DNA of 64,000 nucleotides from Bacillus vallismortis (GCF_040784915.1 NZ_CP160797.1:1627001-1691000); one strand, 5' to 3'; counted from the first letter of the stretch, positions 36,980 through 46,893 are shown. The notes: generated from the sequence alone by a model not told the origin. Made by a program: numbers and translations.

Positions 36980-37900
36980 TTATGATTGTCTGGATTCATA
37001 ACGGAACCGTGCAATCAATAATATGAAGTAGCATAGAACGCCAAACAGGCAGGCAATAAAGAACGAGTGGGCAAGAGCAAAGCCCAGAGCCAGTTCAGTA
37101 TACACGATCATAATACCGGACAGTGCCTGTAATGTAATAAAAATAAGACATGAGATCCAGCCCCAAAAGATCTGCTTTTGATCTTTATAGGAAGTAATAG
37201 CATGAACAGCGGCCACAATAATCCATACAAACAAGAGCAATGCTGCTGTTCTGTGGCCCATTTGCACCCATTCAGGGAATTGAGTCGGAAGTCCATTGTT
37301 CAGCGGACTGCATAGCGGCACATCAGGACATGCCAGACTTGATTCTGTATGCCTTACATATGCGCCTGTATACACAACGATATAGGTATATATTAATATT
37401 CCTATCATGTGAAATTGCATTCTTTTGCCGATTTTAAGCGGTTTAACCAGTTTTCTAACTGATTTGTCAGCTTCAAATATAAGCAACGTCAAAATAAGCA
37501 CTGAAGCGAAAGATATCAATGAGATGCCGAAGTGAAGCGCCATAATCAGCGCGTTTGAACCGAATACGACAGCCAATGCGCCAAGCAGTGCCTGTAGAAA
37601 TAAAAAGATAATAGACATGATCGCGAGAAACGTTGTTTCACGGAAAATCGGCGTGATTTTTCTCCATGACCAAAACGCAAGGCTTAACACAAGGATAATA
37701 GAAATCCCGCTTGCGAATCTGTGGCTCCATTCAATAATTGAAGCCGGGTTCAATTCAGGGAAAAAACGGCCGTGACACAGCGGCCACTGTCTGCCGCATC
37801 CTTGGCCGGAACCTGTTTTTGTAACGAGGGCTCCCCCGATTAAAACAATAAGCATGACAAATGTTGTCAGAACACCGAGAGCTTTTAATGCTTTATTCAT
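36980..37900 (-). CDS. ctaA: Heme A synthase
   Basis: A 306-residue membrane protein with eight transmembrane helices that oxidises the methyl group of heme O to give heme A for cytochrome oxidase. Conserved heme-ligand histidines lie in [23 protein letters not shown] and LAHSFF, and the Bacillus-type Cys pair is in [11 protein letters not shown]. It is divergent from ctaB across 353 bp. The start follows AAGGTGAAT. In B. subtilis its transcription needs the ResD regulator. Confidence 0.96.
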   Translation of the reverse strand: MNKALKALGVLTTFVMLIVLIGGALVTKTGSGQGCGRQWPLCHGRFFPELNPASIIEWSHRFASGISIILVLSLAFWSWRKITPIFRETTFLAIMSIIFLFLQALLGALAVVFGSNALIMALHFGISLISFASVLILTLLIFEADKSVRKLVKPLKIGKRMQFHMIGILIYTYIVVYTGAYVRHTESSLACPDVPLCSPLNNGLPTQFPEWVQMGHRTAALLLFVWIIVAAVHAITSYKDQKQIFWGWISCLIFITLQALSGIMIVYTELALGFALAHSFFIACLFGVLCYFILLIARFRYESRQS

Positions 37901-38253
37901 TTAATATTCACCTTCTTAACATACTGCTGCGATTTTATATACGTTCCAAGTGTAAGCGAATATGTGTTTTGAGGCAATTCTTAGAGCCTTTTGTTCACAA
38001 AAATATAATAGAATGGCGGCTTCCGAAAAATGTACACTTGATTATTCATGCCGGGTCTGATAGAAATAAGGTAAACGCACTGCCGATTTCGCGATTGCCT
38101 TTATCTTTGGTAAAATTCATAAAAAGTTCACAAATAAATTCCTGTTTGTCGTTTAATATTTAATAGGATGTTTTTTTACAAGATGTTATCTTGTATGATA
38201 GAGTTGCAGGTTTTTTATTGTCCTGCGTTAGGTTTGTAAGGGAGGTTTACGTT
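37901..38253. promoter_or_regulatory. ctaA-ctaB divergent regulatory region
   Basis: No gene is visible. Two GTTCACAAA motifs (37993-38001 and 38126-38134; TTTGTGAAC on the minus strand) resemble ResD boxes. A perfect 8-bp dyad TACAAGAT/ATCTTGTA with a 3-bp spacer lies at 38177-38195, overlapping the likely ctaB -10 (TATGAT). The leader hairpin GCAGG/CCTGC (38206-38227) follows, and AAGGGAGG precedes ctaB. Confidence 0.5.
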
Positions 38254-39171
38254 ATGGCTAACTCCAGAATCATAAATGATACAGCTATAGACGGACAAAT
38301 TGAAGAAACAACGGCATGGAAAGATTTTCTGTCCCTTATTAAAATAGGGATCGTCAATTCCAATCTCATCACGACTTTTACTGGAATGTGGCTTGCACTG
38401 CATATTTCCGGTTTGAGTTTTTTAGGCAATATAAACACCGTTCTTCTTACATTAATCGGGTCATCTCTGATTATTGCGGGCTCTTGCGCGATCAATAACT
38501 GGTATGACCGGGATATCGATCATCTGATGGAGCGCACGAAAGTAAGACCGACGGTTACGGGTAAAATTCAACCGAATCAGGCGTTATGGTCCGGAATTTT
38601 GCTGGTTGCTTTAGGATTGATCATGCTGCTGATGACAACTGTCATGGCTGCTGTTATCGGTTTTATCGGAGTCTTTACGTATGTTGTATTGTACACAATG
38701 TGGACGAAACGCCGCTATACGATTAACACAGTAGTAGGAAGTGTTTCCGGCGCTGTTCCGCCACTTATTGGATGGACGGCAGTGGAAGGGCATATCGGTG
38801 TCGTGGCATGGGTATTATTCATGATTTTATTTATTTGGCAGATCCCTCATTTTTTAGCATTGGCTATTAAGAAAACTGAGGATTACAGAGCTGCAAATAT
38901 TCCGATGCTTCCTGTCGTATACGGATTTGAAGTGACAAAAAGACAAATTATTGTGTGGGTTGCGTGCCTGATGCCACTTCCGTTTTTCCTTGGAAGCTTG
39001 GGCCTGCCGATTGTCATTCTCGGCTTGCTGTTAAATATCGGCTGGCTGATTCTCGGCTTGATGGGCCTCCGCACCAAAAATATCATGAAGTGGGCAACGC
39101 AGATGTTCATTTACTCGCTCAATTACATGACAATCTATTTCGTTGCCATGGTTGTCTTGACTCTTTTTTAA
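38254..39171 (+). CDS. ctaB: Protoheme IX farnesyltransferase (heme O synthase)
   Basis: A 305-residue UbiA-family prenyltransferase with about nine membrane helices. It adds a farnesyl group to heme B to make heme O, the substrate of CtaA. The first Asp-rich motif is NNWYDRDIDHLMERT near residue 95, with conserved RP(T)VTGKI after it; the second polar loop is KKTEDYRAANIPMLPVVYG. The ATG at 38254 follows GGGAGG. It is the first gene of the oxidase operon, but a terminator-like hairpin separates it from ctaC. Confidence 0.96.
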   Translation: MANSRIINDTAIDGQIEETTAWKDFLSLIKIGIVNSNLITTFTGMWLALHISGLSFLGNINTVLLTLIGSSLIIAGSCAINNWYDRDIDHLMERTKVRPTVTGKIQPNQALWSGILLVALGLIMLLMTTVMAAVIGFIGVFTYVVLYTMWTKRRYTINTVVGSVSGAVPPLIGWTAVEGHIGVVAWVLFMILFIWQIPHFLALAIKKTEDYRAANIPMLPVVYGFEVTKRQIIVWVACLMPLPFFLGSLGLPIVILGLLLNIGWLILGLMGLRTKNIMKWATQMFIYSLNYMTIYFVAMVVLTLF

Positions 39172-39228
39172 AAAATAGATACATTGCTTGTTTTATCGCT
39201 TCAAAATAATCGATGACAACTAGTAAAT

Positions 39229-39270
39229 GCCGCCTTGACCTTTTGTTTAATCAGGCGGCTTTACTTTTAT
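39229..39270 (+). terminator. Attenuator-like hairpin between ctaB and ctaC
   Basis: GCCGCCT(T)GA pairs with TCAGGCGGC with one bulged base, followed by TTTACTTTTAT. It would partly separate ctaB from ctaCDEF transcription in the 239-bp gap. Confidence 0.65.
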
Positions 39271-39410
39271 ACATAGATGGCATTTTGAGTCAAAAAACTC
39301 ATATTTTAAGAGAAGTGGAAATGTAAGTGCTTTATTGGTGATAGGCTGGATTGCGACGAATTTCGATCTGCTCTCCGCCTTTGTATTGACCAGAAAAGGG
39401 GTTGGGTGAA

Positions 39411-40481
39411 ATGGTAAAGCATTGGCGTCTTATTTCATTATTAGCCTTAGTGCCGCTTCTATTAAGCGGATGTGGAAAACCTTTTTTATCCACGCTCAAG
39501 CCTGCTGGCGAGGTGGCTGATAAACAGTATGACCTGACAGTGCTCAGTACATTGATTATGGTGGTTGTTGTTGCAGTAGTATCTGTTATCTTCTTTTATG
39601 TGATTGTGAGATTCAGAAGATCACGGGTCGGTGAGAATACGATACCGAAACAGGTAGAGGGGAACAAATTTTTAGAAATCACATGGACCGTGATCCCGAT
39701 TTTGCTGCTCATTATTCTTGTGATCCCTGTCGTACTATATACGCTAGAGCTAGCAGATACATCACCAATGGATAAGAAAAGCCGCAAAGCTGAGGATGCT
39801 CTTGTAGTCAATGTCCGGGCAAATTTATATTGGTGGGAGTTTGAATACCCTGATTACGGGATTATCACAAGTCAGGAGCTGATTGTGCCGACAGACCAGC
39901 GTGTGTATTTTAATTTAAAAGCCTCAGATGTAAAACATTCCTTCTGGATTCCTTCAGTTGGAGGAAAACTTGATACGAATACGGATAATGAAAATAAGTT
40001 TTTCCTGACATTTGATTCAAAACGAAGCAAAGAGGCAGGAGATATGTTTTTTGGAAAGTGTGCAGAGCTTTGCGGCCCTTCACACGCGCTGATGGATTTT
40101 AAGGTAAAGACGATGTCTGCAAAAGAATTTCAGGGCTGGACAAAAGAAATGAAAAACTATAAGTCTACAGCAGAGAGTGATTTGGCTAAGCAGGGCGAAG
40201 AACTCTTTAAAGAGAAGAACTGCCTGAGCTGCCATGCGGTCGAGCCGAATGATAAGCGGGCAGAAGCAGCAAGAACGGCCCCCAACTTAGCGACCTTCGG
40301 TGAAAGGGCAAAAGTGGCAGGGGTGAAAGACGCTAACGAAGAAAATGTGAAGGATTGGCTGAAGGATCCTGAGAGCATAAAACCGGGGAACAAAATGACT
40401 GGAACATATCCGAAGCTCTCAGACAGTGAAACAGATGCGCTTTATGAATACTTAAAAGGCTTAAAAACGGAAAGCAAGTAG
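39411..40481 (+). CDS. ctaC: Cytochrome caa3 oxidase subunit II with cytochrome c domain
   Basis: A 356-residue lipoprotein subunit that receives electrons. Lipobox LLSGC puts the lipidated Cys near residue 20. Two transmembrane helices follow, then the CuA domain with CAELCGPSH near residue 220, and a fused C-terminal cytochrome c with heme motif CLSCH near residue 265 and Met ligand in NKMTGTYP. The ATG at 39411 follows AAAGGGG; an in-frame TTG three codons earlier overlaps the site. It starts the ctaCDEF set. Confidence 0.96.
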   Translation: MVKHWRLISLLALVPLLLSGCGKPFLSTLKPAGEVADKQYDLTVLSTLIMVVVVAVVSVIFFYVIVRFRRSRVGENTIPKQVEGNKFLEITWTVIPILLLIILVIPVVLYTLELADTSPMDKKSRKAEDALVVNVRANLYWWEFEYPDYGIITSQELIVPTDQRVYFNLKASDVKHSFWIPSVGGKLDTNTDNENKFFLTFDSKRSKEAGDMFFGKCAELCGPSHALMDFKVKTMSAKEFQGWTKEMKNYKSTAESDLAKQGEELFKEKNCLSCHAVEPNDKRAEAARTAPNLATFGERAKVAGVKDANEENVKDWLKDPESIKPGNKMTGTYPKLSDSETDALYEYLKGLKTESK

Positions 40482-40513
40482 GAAAGAAAGGGAGATATTA
40501 GGGGAGGTCGCAT

Positions 40514-42382
40514 ATGTTGAACACGCTTACAGAAAAGCGGGCGCGCGGATCTATACTTTGGGATTATTTGACGACGGTGGACCATAAAAAAATCGCGGTT
40601 CTTTACTTAATCGCCGGGGGATTCTTCTTTCTTGTCGGCGGAATTGAAGCGATGTTTATCAGAATTCAGCTTGCAAAGCCGGAAAATGCTTTTCTCAGTG
40701 CTCAAGCGTACAATGAAGTCATGACAATGCACGGGACGACGATGATCTTTCTGGCTGCGATGCCGCTTTTATTTGCCTTGATGAATGCGGTCGTGCCTTT
40801 GCAGATTGGGGCTCGTGACGTTTCGTTTCCATTTTTAAACTCACTCGGTTTTTGGCTCTTCTTTTTCGGGGGCATCTTCTTAAATCTAAGCTGGTTTTTG
40901 GGCGGAGCGCCAGATGCGGGCTGGACGTCATATGCCTCACTTTCGCTTCATTCTGAAGGGCACGGCATAGACTTTTTCGTCCTCGGACTGCAAATATCGG
41001 GGCTCGGGACGCTGATAGCCGGGATTAACTTTTTGGCCACGATTATTAACATGAGGGCGCCCGGCATGACGTACATGAGGCTGCCTTTGTTTACATGGAC
41101 GACATTTGTGGCTTCGGCATTGATTTTGTTTGCATTTCCGCCGCTTACAGCCGGATTGGCTCTGATGATGCTGGATCGGCTGTTCGGCACCAATTTCTTT
41201 AATCCAGAGCTTGGCGGGAATACGGTCATTTGGGAGCATTTGTTTTGGATCTTTGGCCACCCGGAGGTTTATATCTTGATTTTGCCTGCATTCGGTATTT
41301 TTTCAGAGGTCATTCCTGTGTTCGCCAGAAAGCGTTTGTTTGGGTATTCATCAATGGTTTTTGCCATCGTGCTCATTGGCTTTCTAGGTTTTATGGTTTG
41401 GGTACATCACATGTTTACGACAGGTCTCGGACCGATTGCAAATGCGATTTTTGCGGTTGCCACAATGGCTATCGCGATTCCGACCGGGATTAAAATTTTC
41501 AACTGGCTTTTGACGATTTGGGGAGGAAATGTAAAGTATACGACCGCTATGCTGTATGCCGTCTCATTTATACCGTCCTTTGTGCTCGGCGGTGTAACTG
41601 GAGTCATGCTGGCAGCGGCTGCTGCTGATTATCAGTTCCATGATACGTATTTTGTGGTGGCGCATTTCCACTACGTCATTATTGGCGGTGTGGTATTCGG
41701 CCTTTTAGCGGGTGTGCATTTCTGGTGGCCGAAAATGTTCGGTAAAATTCTGCATGAGACGATGGGGAAAATTTCATTTGTATTGTTTTTTATCGGCTTT
41801 CACCTTACGTTTTTCATTCAGCATTTTGTCGGTTTAATGGGTATGCCGCGCCGGGTTTATACGTTCTTACCAGGCCAGGGTCTTGAAACCGGCAACTTGA
41901 TCAGTACAATCGGGGCGTTTTTTATGGCGGCAGCAGTTATTCTTCTGCTGGTCAATGTCATCTGGACATCGGTAAAAGGAGAATATGTCGGAGCCGATCC
42001 ATGGCAGGACGGACGTACGCTTGAATGGACTGTTTCTTCACCGCCGCCTGAGTATAATTTTAAACAGCTTCCTTTTGTCAGAGGGCTTGATCCGCTTTGG
42101 ATTGAGAAGCAGGCAGGACACAGCTCAATGACGCCGGCTGAACCGGTTGATGATATTCATATGCCGAACGGCTCAATCCTGCCGCTCATTATTTCTTTCG
42201 GCCTCTTTGTCGCAGCGTTCGGGCTGATGTACAGAACCGATCACGCTTGGGGGCTGCCGGTGATCTTTATCGGACTCGGTATCACATTTATTACGATGCT
42301 GCTTCGCTCAGTCATTGATGATCACGGCTATCATATTCATAAAGAAGAACTGCCGAACGATGATAAAGGGGTGAAGGCATAA
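40514..42382 (+). CDS. ctaD: Cytochrome caa3 oxidase subunit I
   Basis: A 622-residue catalytic subunit with 12-14 transmembrane helices. It binds heme a and the heme a3-CuB centre where oxygen is reduced. Metal ligands are the His in TMHGTT near residue 78, the CuB region HPEVY near residue 250 with HH in VWVHHMFTTG, and the heme histidines in VAHFHYVIIGG near residue 390. The ATG follows GGGGAGG. Its last base overlaps the ctaE ATG. Confidence 0.96.
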   Translation: MLNTLTEKRARGSILWDYLTTVDHKKIAVLYLIAGGFFFLVGGIEAMFIRIQLAKPENAFLSAQAYNEVMTMHGTTMIFLAAMPLLFALMNAVVPLQIGARDVSFPFLNSLGFWLFFFGGIFLNLSWFLGGAPDAGWTSYASLSLHSEGHGIDFFVLGLQISGLGTLIAGINFLATIINMRAPGMTYMRLPLFTWTTFVASALILFAFPPLTAGLALMMLDRLFGTNFFNPELGGNTVIWEHLFWIFGHPEVYILILPAFGIFSEVIPVFARKRLFGYSSMVFAIVLIGFLGFMVWVHHMFTTGLGPIANAIFAVATMAIAIPTGIKIFNWLLTIWGGNVKYTTAMLYAVSFIPSFVLGGVTGVMLAAAAADYQFHDTYFVVAHFHYVIIGGVVFGLLAGVHFWWPKMFGKILHETMGKISFVLFFIGFHLTFFIQHFVGLMGMPRRVYTFLPGQGLETGNLISTIGAFFMAAAVILLLVNVIWTSVKGEYVGADPWQDGRTLEWTVSSPPPEYNFKQLPFVRGLDPLWIEKQAGHSSMTPAEPVDDIHMPNGSILPLIISFGLFVAAFGLMYRTDHAWGLPVIFIGLGITFITMLLRSVIDDHGYHIHKEELPNDDKGVKA

Positions 42383-43005
42383 TGCAAATTGAAGAAAAAT
42401 TCACCGCAGAAACCTTTCCAGCTTCTCCCGAAAAAGTAACACTGGAAGGGAAAAATAAATTTTTAGGCTTTTGGCTTTTCCTTGGAGGAGAGACAGTTCT
42501 GTTCGCGTCTCTCTTCGCAACGTTTCTCGCACTCCGGAATTCAAACGCCGGTGACCCGCCTACGACGGAAATGTTTGATGTGACGCTTGTGTTTATCGCC
42601 ACAATGCTTTTATTAACAAGCAGTTTAACGAGTGTGTACGCGATGTACCACATGAAGAACTTTTCCTTCGGCAAAATGCAGCTTTGGCTGGGAATTACGA
42701 TCTTATTGGGGGCGGGATTTTTAGGGCTGGAAATCTATGAGTTTAAGCATTACACCCATGAGTTTGGCTTTACCATCACAAGCTCTGCACTCGGTTCCGC
42801 GTTTTACACGCTCGTCGGTACACACGGCGCTCACGTGGCATTTGGGCTTATGTGGATCAGCACGCTGATGATACGCAATGCCAAAAGGGGACTGAACCTG
42901 TATACGGCGCCTAAGTTTTATGTTGCCAGTCTGTATTGGCACTTTATTGATGTCGTGTGGGTCTTTATCTTTACCGTTGTATATTTAATGGGGATGGTGG
43001 GATAA
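42382..43005 (+). CDS. ctaE: Cytochrome caa3 oxidase subunit III
   Basis: A 207-residue membrane subunit with five hydrophobic helices of the heme-copper oxidase subunit III family (FWLFLGGETVLFASLFATFL, GTHGAHVAFGL, YWHFIDVVWVFIFTVVYL). It stabilises subunit I. Its start overlaps the ctaD stop by one base (TAATG), indicating coupled translation. Confidence 0.96.
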   Translation: MQIEEKFTAETFPASPEKVTLEGKNKFLGFWLFLGGETVLFASLFATFLALRNSNAGDPPTTEMFDVTLVFIATMLLLTSSLTSVYAMYHMKNFSFGKMQLWLGITILLGAGFLGLEIYEFKHYTHEFGFTITSSALGSAFYTLVGTHGAHVAFGLMWISTLMIRNAKRGLNLYTAPKFYVASLYWHFIDVVWVFIFTVVYLMGMVG

Positions 43006-43007
43006 AC

Positions 43008-43340
43008 ATGGTCGGTAAAAAAAGCAGGGGGCATATCAACAGCGATCTTGAATTTAAGAAAAAGAAGCATGCTCAGGAGATGAAATATCAGGTTCTGTCT
43101 TTTGGCTTAATGATTGGACTAACGATTGTTGCCTTTCTGACTGTGGCAACGGACGGTGTCGCCAGCTGGTTTACGATTCCTTTCATTATTCTGCTTGCTG
43201 CGATTCAAGTCATCTTCCAACTGTATTATTTCATGCATATGAATCAAAAAGGGCATGAGGCGCCGGCACTGTTTTTGTATTCAGGCATGTTTGTCGCGTT
43301 CATCACTGTGCTTGCGTTTGTCACAATTATATGGTGGTAA
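43008..43340 (+). CDS. ctaF: Cytochrome caa3 oxidase subunit IV
   Basis: A 110-residue small subunit with a Lys-rich cytoplasmic N-terminus and three transmembrane helices (LSFGLMIGLTIVAFL, WFTIPFIILLAAIQVIFQLYYFMHM, ALFLYSGMFVAFITVLAFVTII). The ATG at 43008 lies two bases after the ctaE stop. An upstream in-frame ATG falls inside ctaE and was rejected. It completes the four-subunit enzyme. Confidence 0.94.
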   Translation: MVGKKSRGHINSDLEFKKKKHAQEMKYQVLSFGLMIGLTIVAFLTVATDGVASWFTIPFIILLAAIQVIFQLYYFMHMNQKGHEAPALFLYSGMFVAFITVLAFVTIIWW

Positions 43341-43366
43341 TGTGAACAGCCGCCGGAGGTGAAGTA

Positions 43367-44260
43367 ATGAGTCAGTTAGACGTGTTTGGGTTTCGCGCGA
43401 TGTGGAGCCCTTATCTTTTTTGTATCCTGTTGGGTATTACGGTGCTTTATCTCTATTTTTACTGGCGAATGTTTTCAAAGCCAGAACGGATAACAGGTAA
43501 AGAGATGGTGTGCTTTCTATCGGCGATGCTGTTTTTATATGCAGCAGAGGGGAGTCCGGTAGATCTGCTCGGCCATATTATGTTCAGCGCTCATATGGTG
43601 CAAATGGCTGTCCTGTATTTGGTCGTCCCGCCATTATTAATTGCGGGAATTCCTGCATGGCTTTGGGAAAAAATCATTTTCAAGCCCGCCATTAAACCGG
43701 TTTTTTCATTCTTTTCGACACCTTTAATTGCTTTGCTTTTGTTTAACGGCATTTTTTCGTTATATCATGTTCCGCTTATATTTGATACTGTCAAAACGGA
43801 TCCGTTTTATCATACATTAATGACTTGGCTCATCTTTGTACTGGCGTTTTTGATGTGGTGGCCGCTTGTTCATAAGGTAGAGCGTCTCCCGCAGCTCAGC
43901 GGCTTGATGAAGCTGGGATATATTATGGCGGACGGTATGCTGCTCACGCCTGCTTGCGCGCTGATCATGTTCAGCGGCGCGCCGTTATACGGGACCTATA
44001 CAGACCCGTCTGCGTGGGCTGAGGCAATGAAGCTTTGTGTGCCTGCGGATATGATGGGACAGGTCCCATTAACAGGACCGGAGATGTTCAATACACTCCC
44101 TTTGTTGGAGGATCAGCAACTCGGAGCAGTCATGATGAAAATCATCCAGGAAATTGTGTACGGCACTTTTTTGGCGCTTGTTTTTTTTCAATGGGTGAAG
44201 AAAGAAAGAGAAAAGGACGGGCAGGAGGAACCGCCGTATATTCAACAGACGATATCATAA
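43367..44260 (+). CDS. ctaG: Cytochrome caa3 oxidase assembly factor CtaG
   Basis: A 297-residue membrane protein with seven helices of the Caa3_CtaG family. It is needed for active caa3 oxidase and is probably linked to copper insertion. Conserved signatures include [17 protein letters not shown] near residue 65 with two His, and MMGQVP late in the protein. The ATG follows GGAGGTGAAG. It ends 30 bases before repeat copy D, whose first hairpin would be its original terminator. Confidence 0.94.
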   Translation: MSQLDVFGFRAMWSPYLFCILLGITVLYLYFYWRMFSKPERITGKEMVCFLSAMLFLYAAEGSPVDLLGHIMFSAHMVQMAVLYLVVPPLLIAGIPAWLWEKIIFKPAIKPVFSFFSTPLIALLLFNGIFSLYHVPLIFDTVKTDPFYHTLMTWLIFVLAFLMWWPLVHKVERLPQLSGLMKLGYIMADGMLLTPACALIMFSGAPLYGTYTDPSAWAEAMKLCVPADMMGQVPLTGPEMFNTLPLLEDQQLGAVMMKIIQEIVYGTFLALVFFQWVKKEREKDGQEEPPYIQQTIS

Positions 44261-44496
44261 AAGGTACAGCTGAAGATGCTGTACCTTTTCAGCGTGTCGA
44301 CAAACCCACGCATTCGTTGTCAAGTCTGCGCGTTGGAACTCACGAATGAAAACATTCGCTCCGCTCCAATGCTCTCCTTTTCTAGACTTCAAGGGTTTTC
44401 AATCACGCTGAAAAGATGACAAAATGCTAAAATCAAAACCGTTTTGCATTTTGTCAACCAATCTGAAAGGAACAGCAGAAGATGCTGTTCCTTTTC
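44259..44496 (+). repeat. Terminator-embedded repeat, copy D, with compensatory hairpin changes
   Basis: The element spans 44290-44465 (176 bp), with the same two-hairpin layout as copies A and B. The hairpin before it (44259-44289) has stem GGTACAGC/GCTGTACC. The hairpin after it (44466-44495) has GGAACAGC/GCTGTTCC. The paired T-A to A-T change keeps the stem intact, so both hairpins look maintained. Both lie between convergent ctaG and ylbA and could end either gene. Confidence 0.87.
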
Positions 44497-44497
44497 A

Positions 44498-44860
44498 TTA
44501 CATTTGAACTGTTTTTAACATGTCGGATATGTCCTGAATCAGTGCCTTGCTTTTTGTTACAACCTGTACGGGAAACTCTTCCGTTTCTCCATATTCTACT
44601 CCGTGCGGGTAGTAATGCTTACCTAAGAGAGGGGGCATTAATTGAATCACGGCGCGGCCGCTTCCAACATCGCCCTCAGCCGCAATGCCTGGTATCCGCA
44701 GGTAAAACGTACCCTCAATCGTCGAAAACTTTCTGTCATAGGTGACTCTTTCGTAATCCCATTGACCCGCTCTGATGAGACCTTTGCTTTCCATCAAGTC
44801 GTCTAGCCAGCTGAGCTCAGCCTTTACTCCTTCAAGCCCGCTTTCAGTAAACTTCAACAC
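44498..44860 (-). CDS. ylbA: Uncharacterised protein YlbA
   Basis: A 120-residue soluble protein of unknown function. Conserved-looking parts are GQWDYERVTYDRKFSTIEGTFYLR near the middle and YYPHGVEYG later. It could be read from GTG (44860) or from the next codon, TTG (44857); AAGGAGG suits either. A longer frame to 44899 lacks a ribosome site. It ends two bases from the distal hairpin of repeat copy D. Confidence 0.85.
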   Translation of the reverse strand: MLKFTESGLEGVKAELSWLDDLMESKGLIRAGQWDYERVTYDRKFSTIEGTFYLRIPGIAAEGDVGSGRAVIQLMPPLLGKHYYPHGVEYGETEEFPVQVVTKSKALIQDISDMLKTVQM

Positions 44861-45000
44861 TGACCCCTCCTTATAAAAATTACCTTTCCTGACAATCATA
44901 GTATGAAAGCGTTAAACTTTCAATGAATCTTCTTCTTTTGAAAGTATGCAAAAAATAAATTTTGACGAAAATAGCACTAGACTAAAGGAGGGCTATACGG

Positions 45001-45447
45001 ATGACAAAAATAAAAGATCTGATGACAGCCGACTTGCAATATTGCACGGTATTAGATAATGTATATGAAGCTGCAGTAAAGATGAAGGACGCGAATATAG
45101 GTGCGGTTCCGGTAGTAGATGAGGATGGAGAAACCCTCGTTGGCATCGTGACCGACCGGGATCTCGTGTTAAGAGGAATCGCTATAAAAAAACCGAATTC
45201 GCAAAAAATCACTGACGCGATGACCGAAAAACCTGTCAGTGTGGAGGAAGATGCTTCAGTCGATGAGGTTCTTCATTTGATGGCATCACATCAGCTCAGA
45301 AGGATACCCGTTACAAAAAACAAAAAGCTGACTGGAATCGTCACGCTTGGTGATCTTTCTTTATCTGAGCAAACGAATGAACGTGCCGGCAGCGCCTTAT
45401 CGGATATTTCCGAGGGTGATGACAGAGAAGAAGGCTTTTTTCATTAA
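45001..45447 (+). CDS. ylbB: CBS-domain protein YlbB
   Basis: A 148-residue protein made of a CBS domain pair (about residues 7-60 and 70-125; motifs GAVPVVDEDGETLVGIVTDRDLV and RRIPVTKNKKLTGIVTLGDL). Such pairs usually bind adenosine nucleotides and act as sensors. The C-terminal tail is acidic. The ATG follows AAAGGAGGG. A single gene; its partner is unknown. Confidence 0.93.
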   Translation: MTKIKDLMTADLQYCTVLDNVYEAAVKMKDANIGAVPVVDEDGETLVGIVTDRDLVLRGIAIKKPNSQKITDAMTEKPVSVEEDASVDEVLHLMASHQLRRIPVTKNKKLTGIVTLGDLSLSEQTNERAGSALSDISEGDDREEGFFH

Positions 45448-45528
45448 CACATAAATCTTTGACATGTTAAATAGGCTGTATTGTAATGAGATGTAAGGCA
45501 AGACACGTGATCGCACGGGGGTGATAGA

Positions 45529-46569
45529 TTGAAAAATATATTGAGAGCACTGGTTATCCTCTTGATTATTTGCGGAACTTACGTTCTGTTTATTCAATAC
45601 GGATCTGTTCCTGAAAAAAAATCCAATGACAGCGAGCCTCAAGTGTCTAACGAGGAAGCGCAAAGCGGCAAACGAATACATATGCCGACTTCAGGGTTAT
45701 TGTCCTTTATGGGCAAGTCCGCCGATGATGTAACAAAAAAGCTTGGGAAACCTGAACGCATTGACCCTTCCGCATATGATTACGATTGGTGGGTTTACAA
45801 TCAAGGAAAGGACCAATATATCCAAATCGGAGTATTAAATAATAAAGTGGTCACATTATTTGCAGCTGGGAATGATATTAACGCAAAGCCTTTCAAAATT
45901 GGCGAATCAACCGGAGAAGTATTCAAGACGACCCAGGTGGCGCCGTTTGTGAATGTAGAGTATAAAGGAAATTCTTATCGATTTGAGTTTTCTGAAGAGG
46001 ATATCAATACCAGACCGACTGTAAAGGTAGGAAAGATGTATGTCCAGCTGTATATGGACAAATTTGAGGGGAAGCTATCCAGCATCAGGGCGTTTGATGC
46101 GCAAACCTTTGTAAAGCAAAGACCTTATGAGGTTGTTTACCGCGGTGAATTAATGAAATCAAAAGATGTTTCAGATGATAAGTGGGAAAAGATCCAAACG
46201 ACGAGCGAAAAGCAAATATTTGATTTGACGAATGTCATACGTGTCAAGTATGGACTTGCGAAGCTTGAGTGGGACCAGCCGACGGCGGAAGTAGCTTTTG
46301 GACATAGCGAGGATATGAAGGACAATAACTATTTCTCCCATGTTTCTAAAAAATACGGGACGCTGAAAGACCGCTTAGAAGAAGGGGATGTTGACTTTCA
46401 GCAAGCGGGAGAAAACATCGCATACAATTATGTGGACGGCCCGGCCGCTGTAGAAGGCTGGCTTAATAGTGAAGGCCATCGAAAAGCGCTTTTAAATTCA
46501 GATTATACGCATCTAGGTGTCGGAGTAGACCGGAAATATTACACCCAAAATTTTATTAAGCGATGGTAA
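45529..46569 (+). CDS. ylbC: CAP-domain (SCP-like) secreted or anchored protein YlbC
   Basis: A 346-residue protein with an N-terminal hydrophobic signal or anchor (residues ~5-22). A CAP-associated domain follows (residues ~50-190), containing repeated GKSADDVTKKLGKPERIDPS-type sequence. The C-terminal CAP/SCP domain has SEDM and HVSKKYGTLKDRL, GENIAYN, and NSEGHRKALLNSDYTHLGVGV. It is probably on the cell surface. The TTG start follows GGGGGTGAT. A hairpin terminator follows immediately. Confidence 0.92.
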   Translation: MKNILRALVILLIICGTYVLFIQYGSVPEKKSNDSEPQVSNEEAQSGKRIHMPTSGLLSFMGKSADDVTKKLGKPERIDPSAYDYDWWVYNQGKDQYIQIGVLNNKVVTLFAAGNDINAKPFKIGESTGEVFKTTQVAPFVNVEYKGNSYRFEFSEEDINTRPTVKVGKMYVQLYMDKFEGKLSSIRAFDAQTFVKQRPYEVVYRGELMKSKDVSDDKWEKIQTTSEKQIFDLTNVIRVKYGLAKLEWDQPTAEVAFGHSEDMKDNNYFSHVSKKYGTLKDRLEEGDVDFQQAGENIAYNYVDGPAAVEGWLNSEGHRKALLNSDYTHLGVGVDRKYYTQNFIKRW

Positions 46570-46571
46570 TG

Positions 46572-46605
46572 AAAAGCCGCGAACGGTTGGTTCCGCGGTT
46601 TTTTC
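46572..46605 (+). terminator. ylbC terminator
   Basis: AAAAGCCGCG pairs with CCGCGGTTTT (one bulge), followed by T. Confidence 0.78.
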
Positions 46606-46877
46606 ATTTCCACATAATCGGCTGGTCTGGATGTGATGGTACAGAGGAGGCCGATACTCTTCCTGCGTTCGATCACCTTTATTGTGTTGGGGCAAATCTA
46701 GAAACATTCCATCCTGATAGCAGCCATCTGTGCGATATTTAAAAAACGGAGCAGAACGGCGGTATTCTGACTCTCAAATTGCTTTGCGCTCCCTGTGATA
46801 ATAAATGAAGATATTGGTGTGAATATAGGCGAACACAATGCCTCACAAAACGATACATTGTAGTAGGTATCATTTTC
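46606..46877. other. Intergenic stretch without a supported gene
   Basis: Two overlapping minus-strand frames here (46513-46707 and 46698-46913) lack ribosome sites and family-like sequence. No repeat or strong promoter stands out, apart from the GGAGGGGG of ylbD at the end. Confidence 0.5.
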
Positions 46878-46893
46878 GGAGGGGGTGAGGATT

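Noticed and set aside
44035-44349. 104-codon frame over the ctaG end and repeat copy D
   Set aside because: It is a shadow of ctaG that continues into the repeat; similar chance frames cross other copies because the repeat happens to lack stops.
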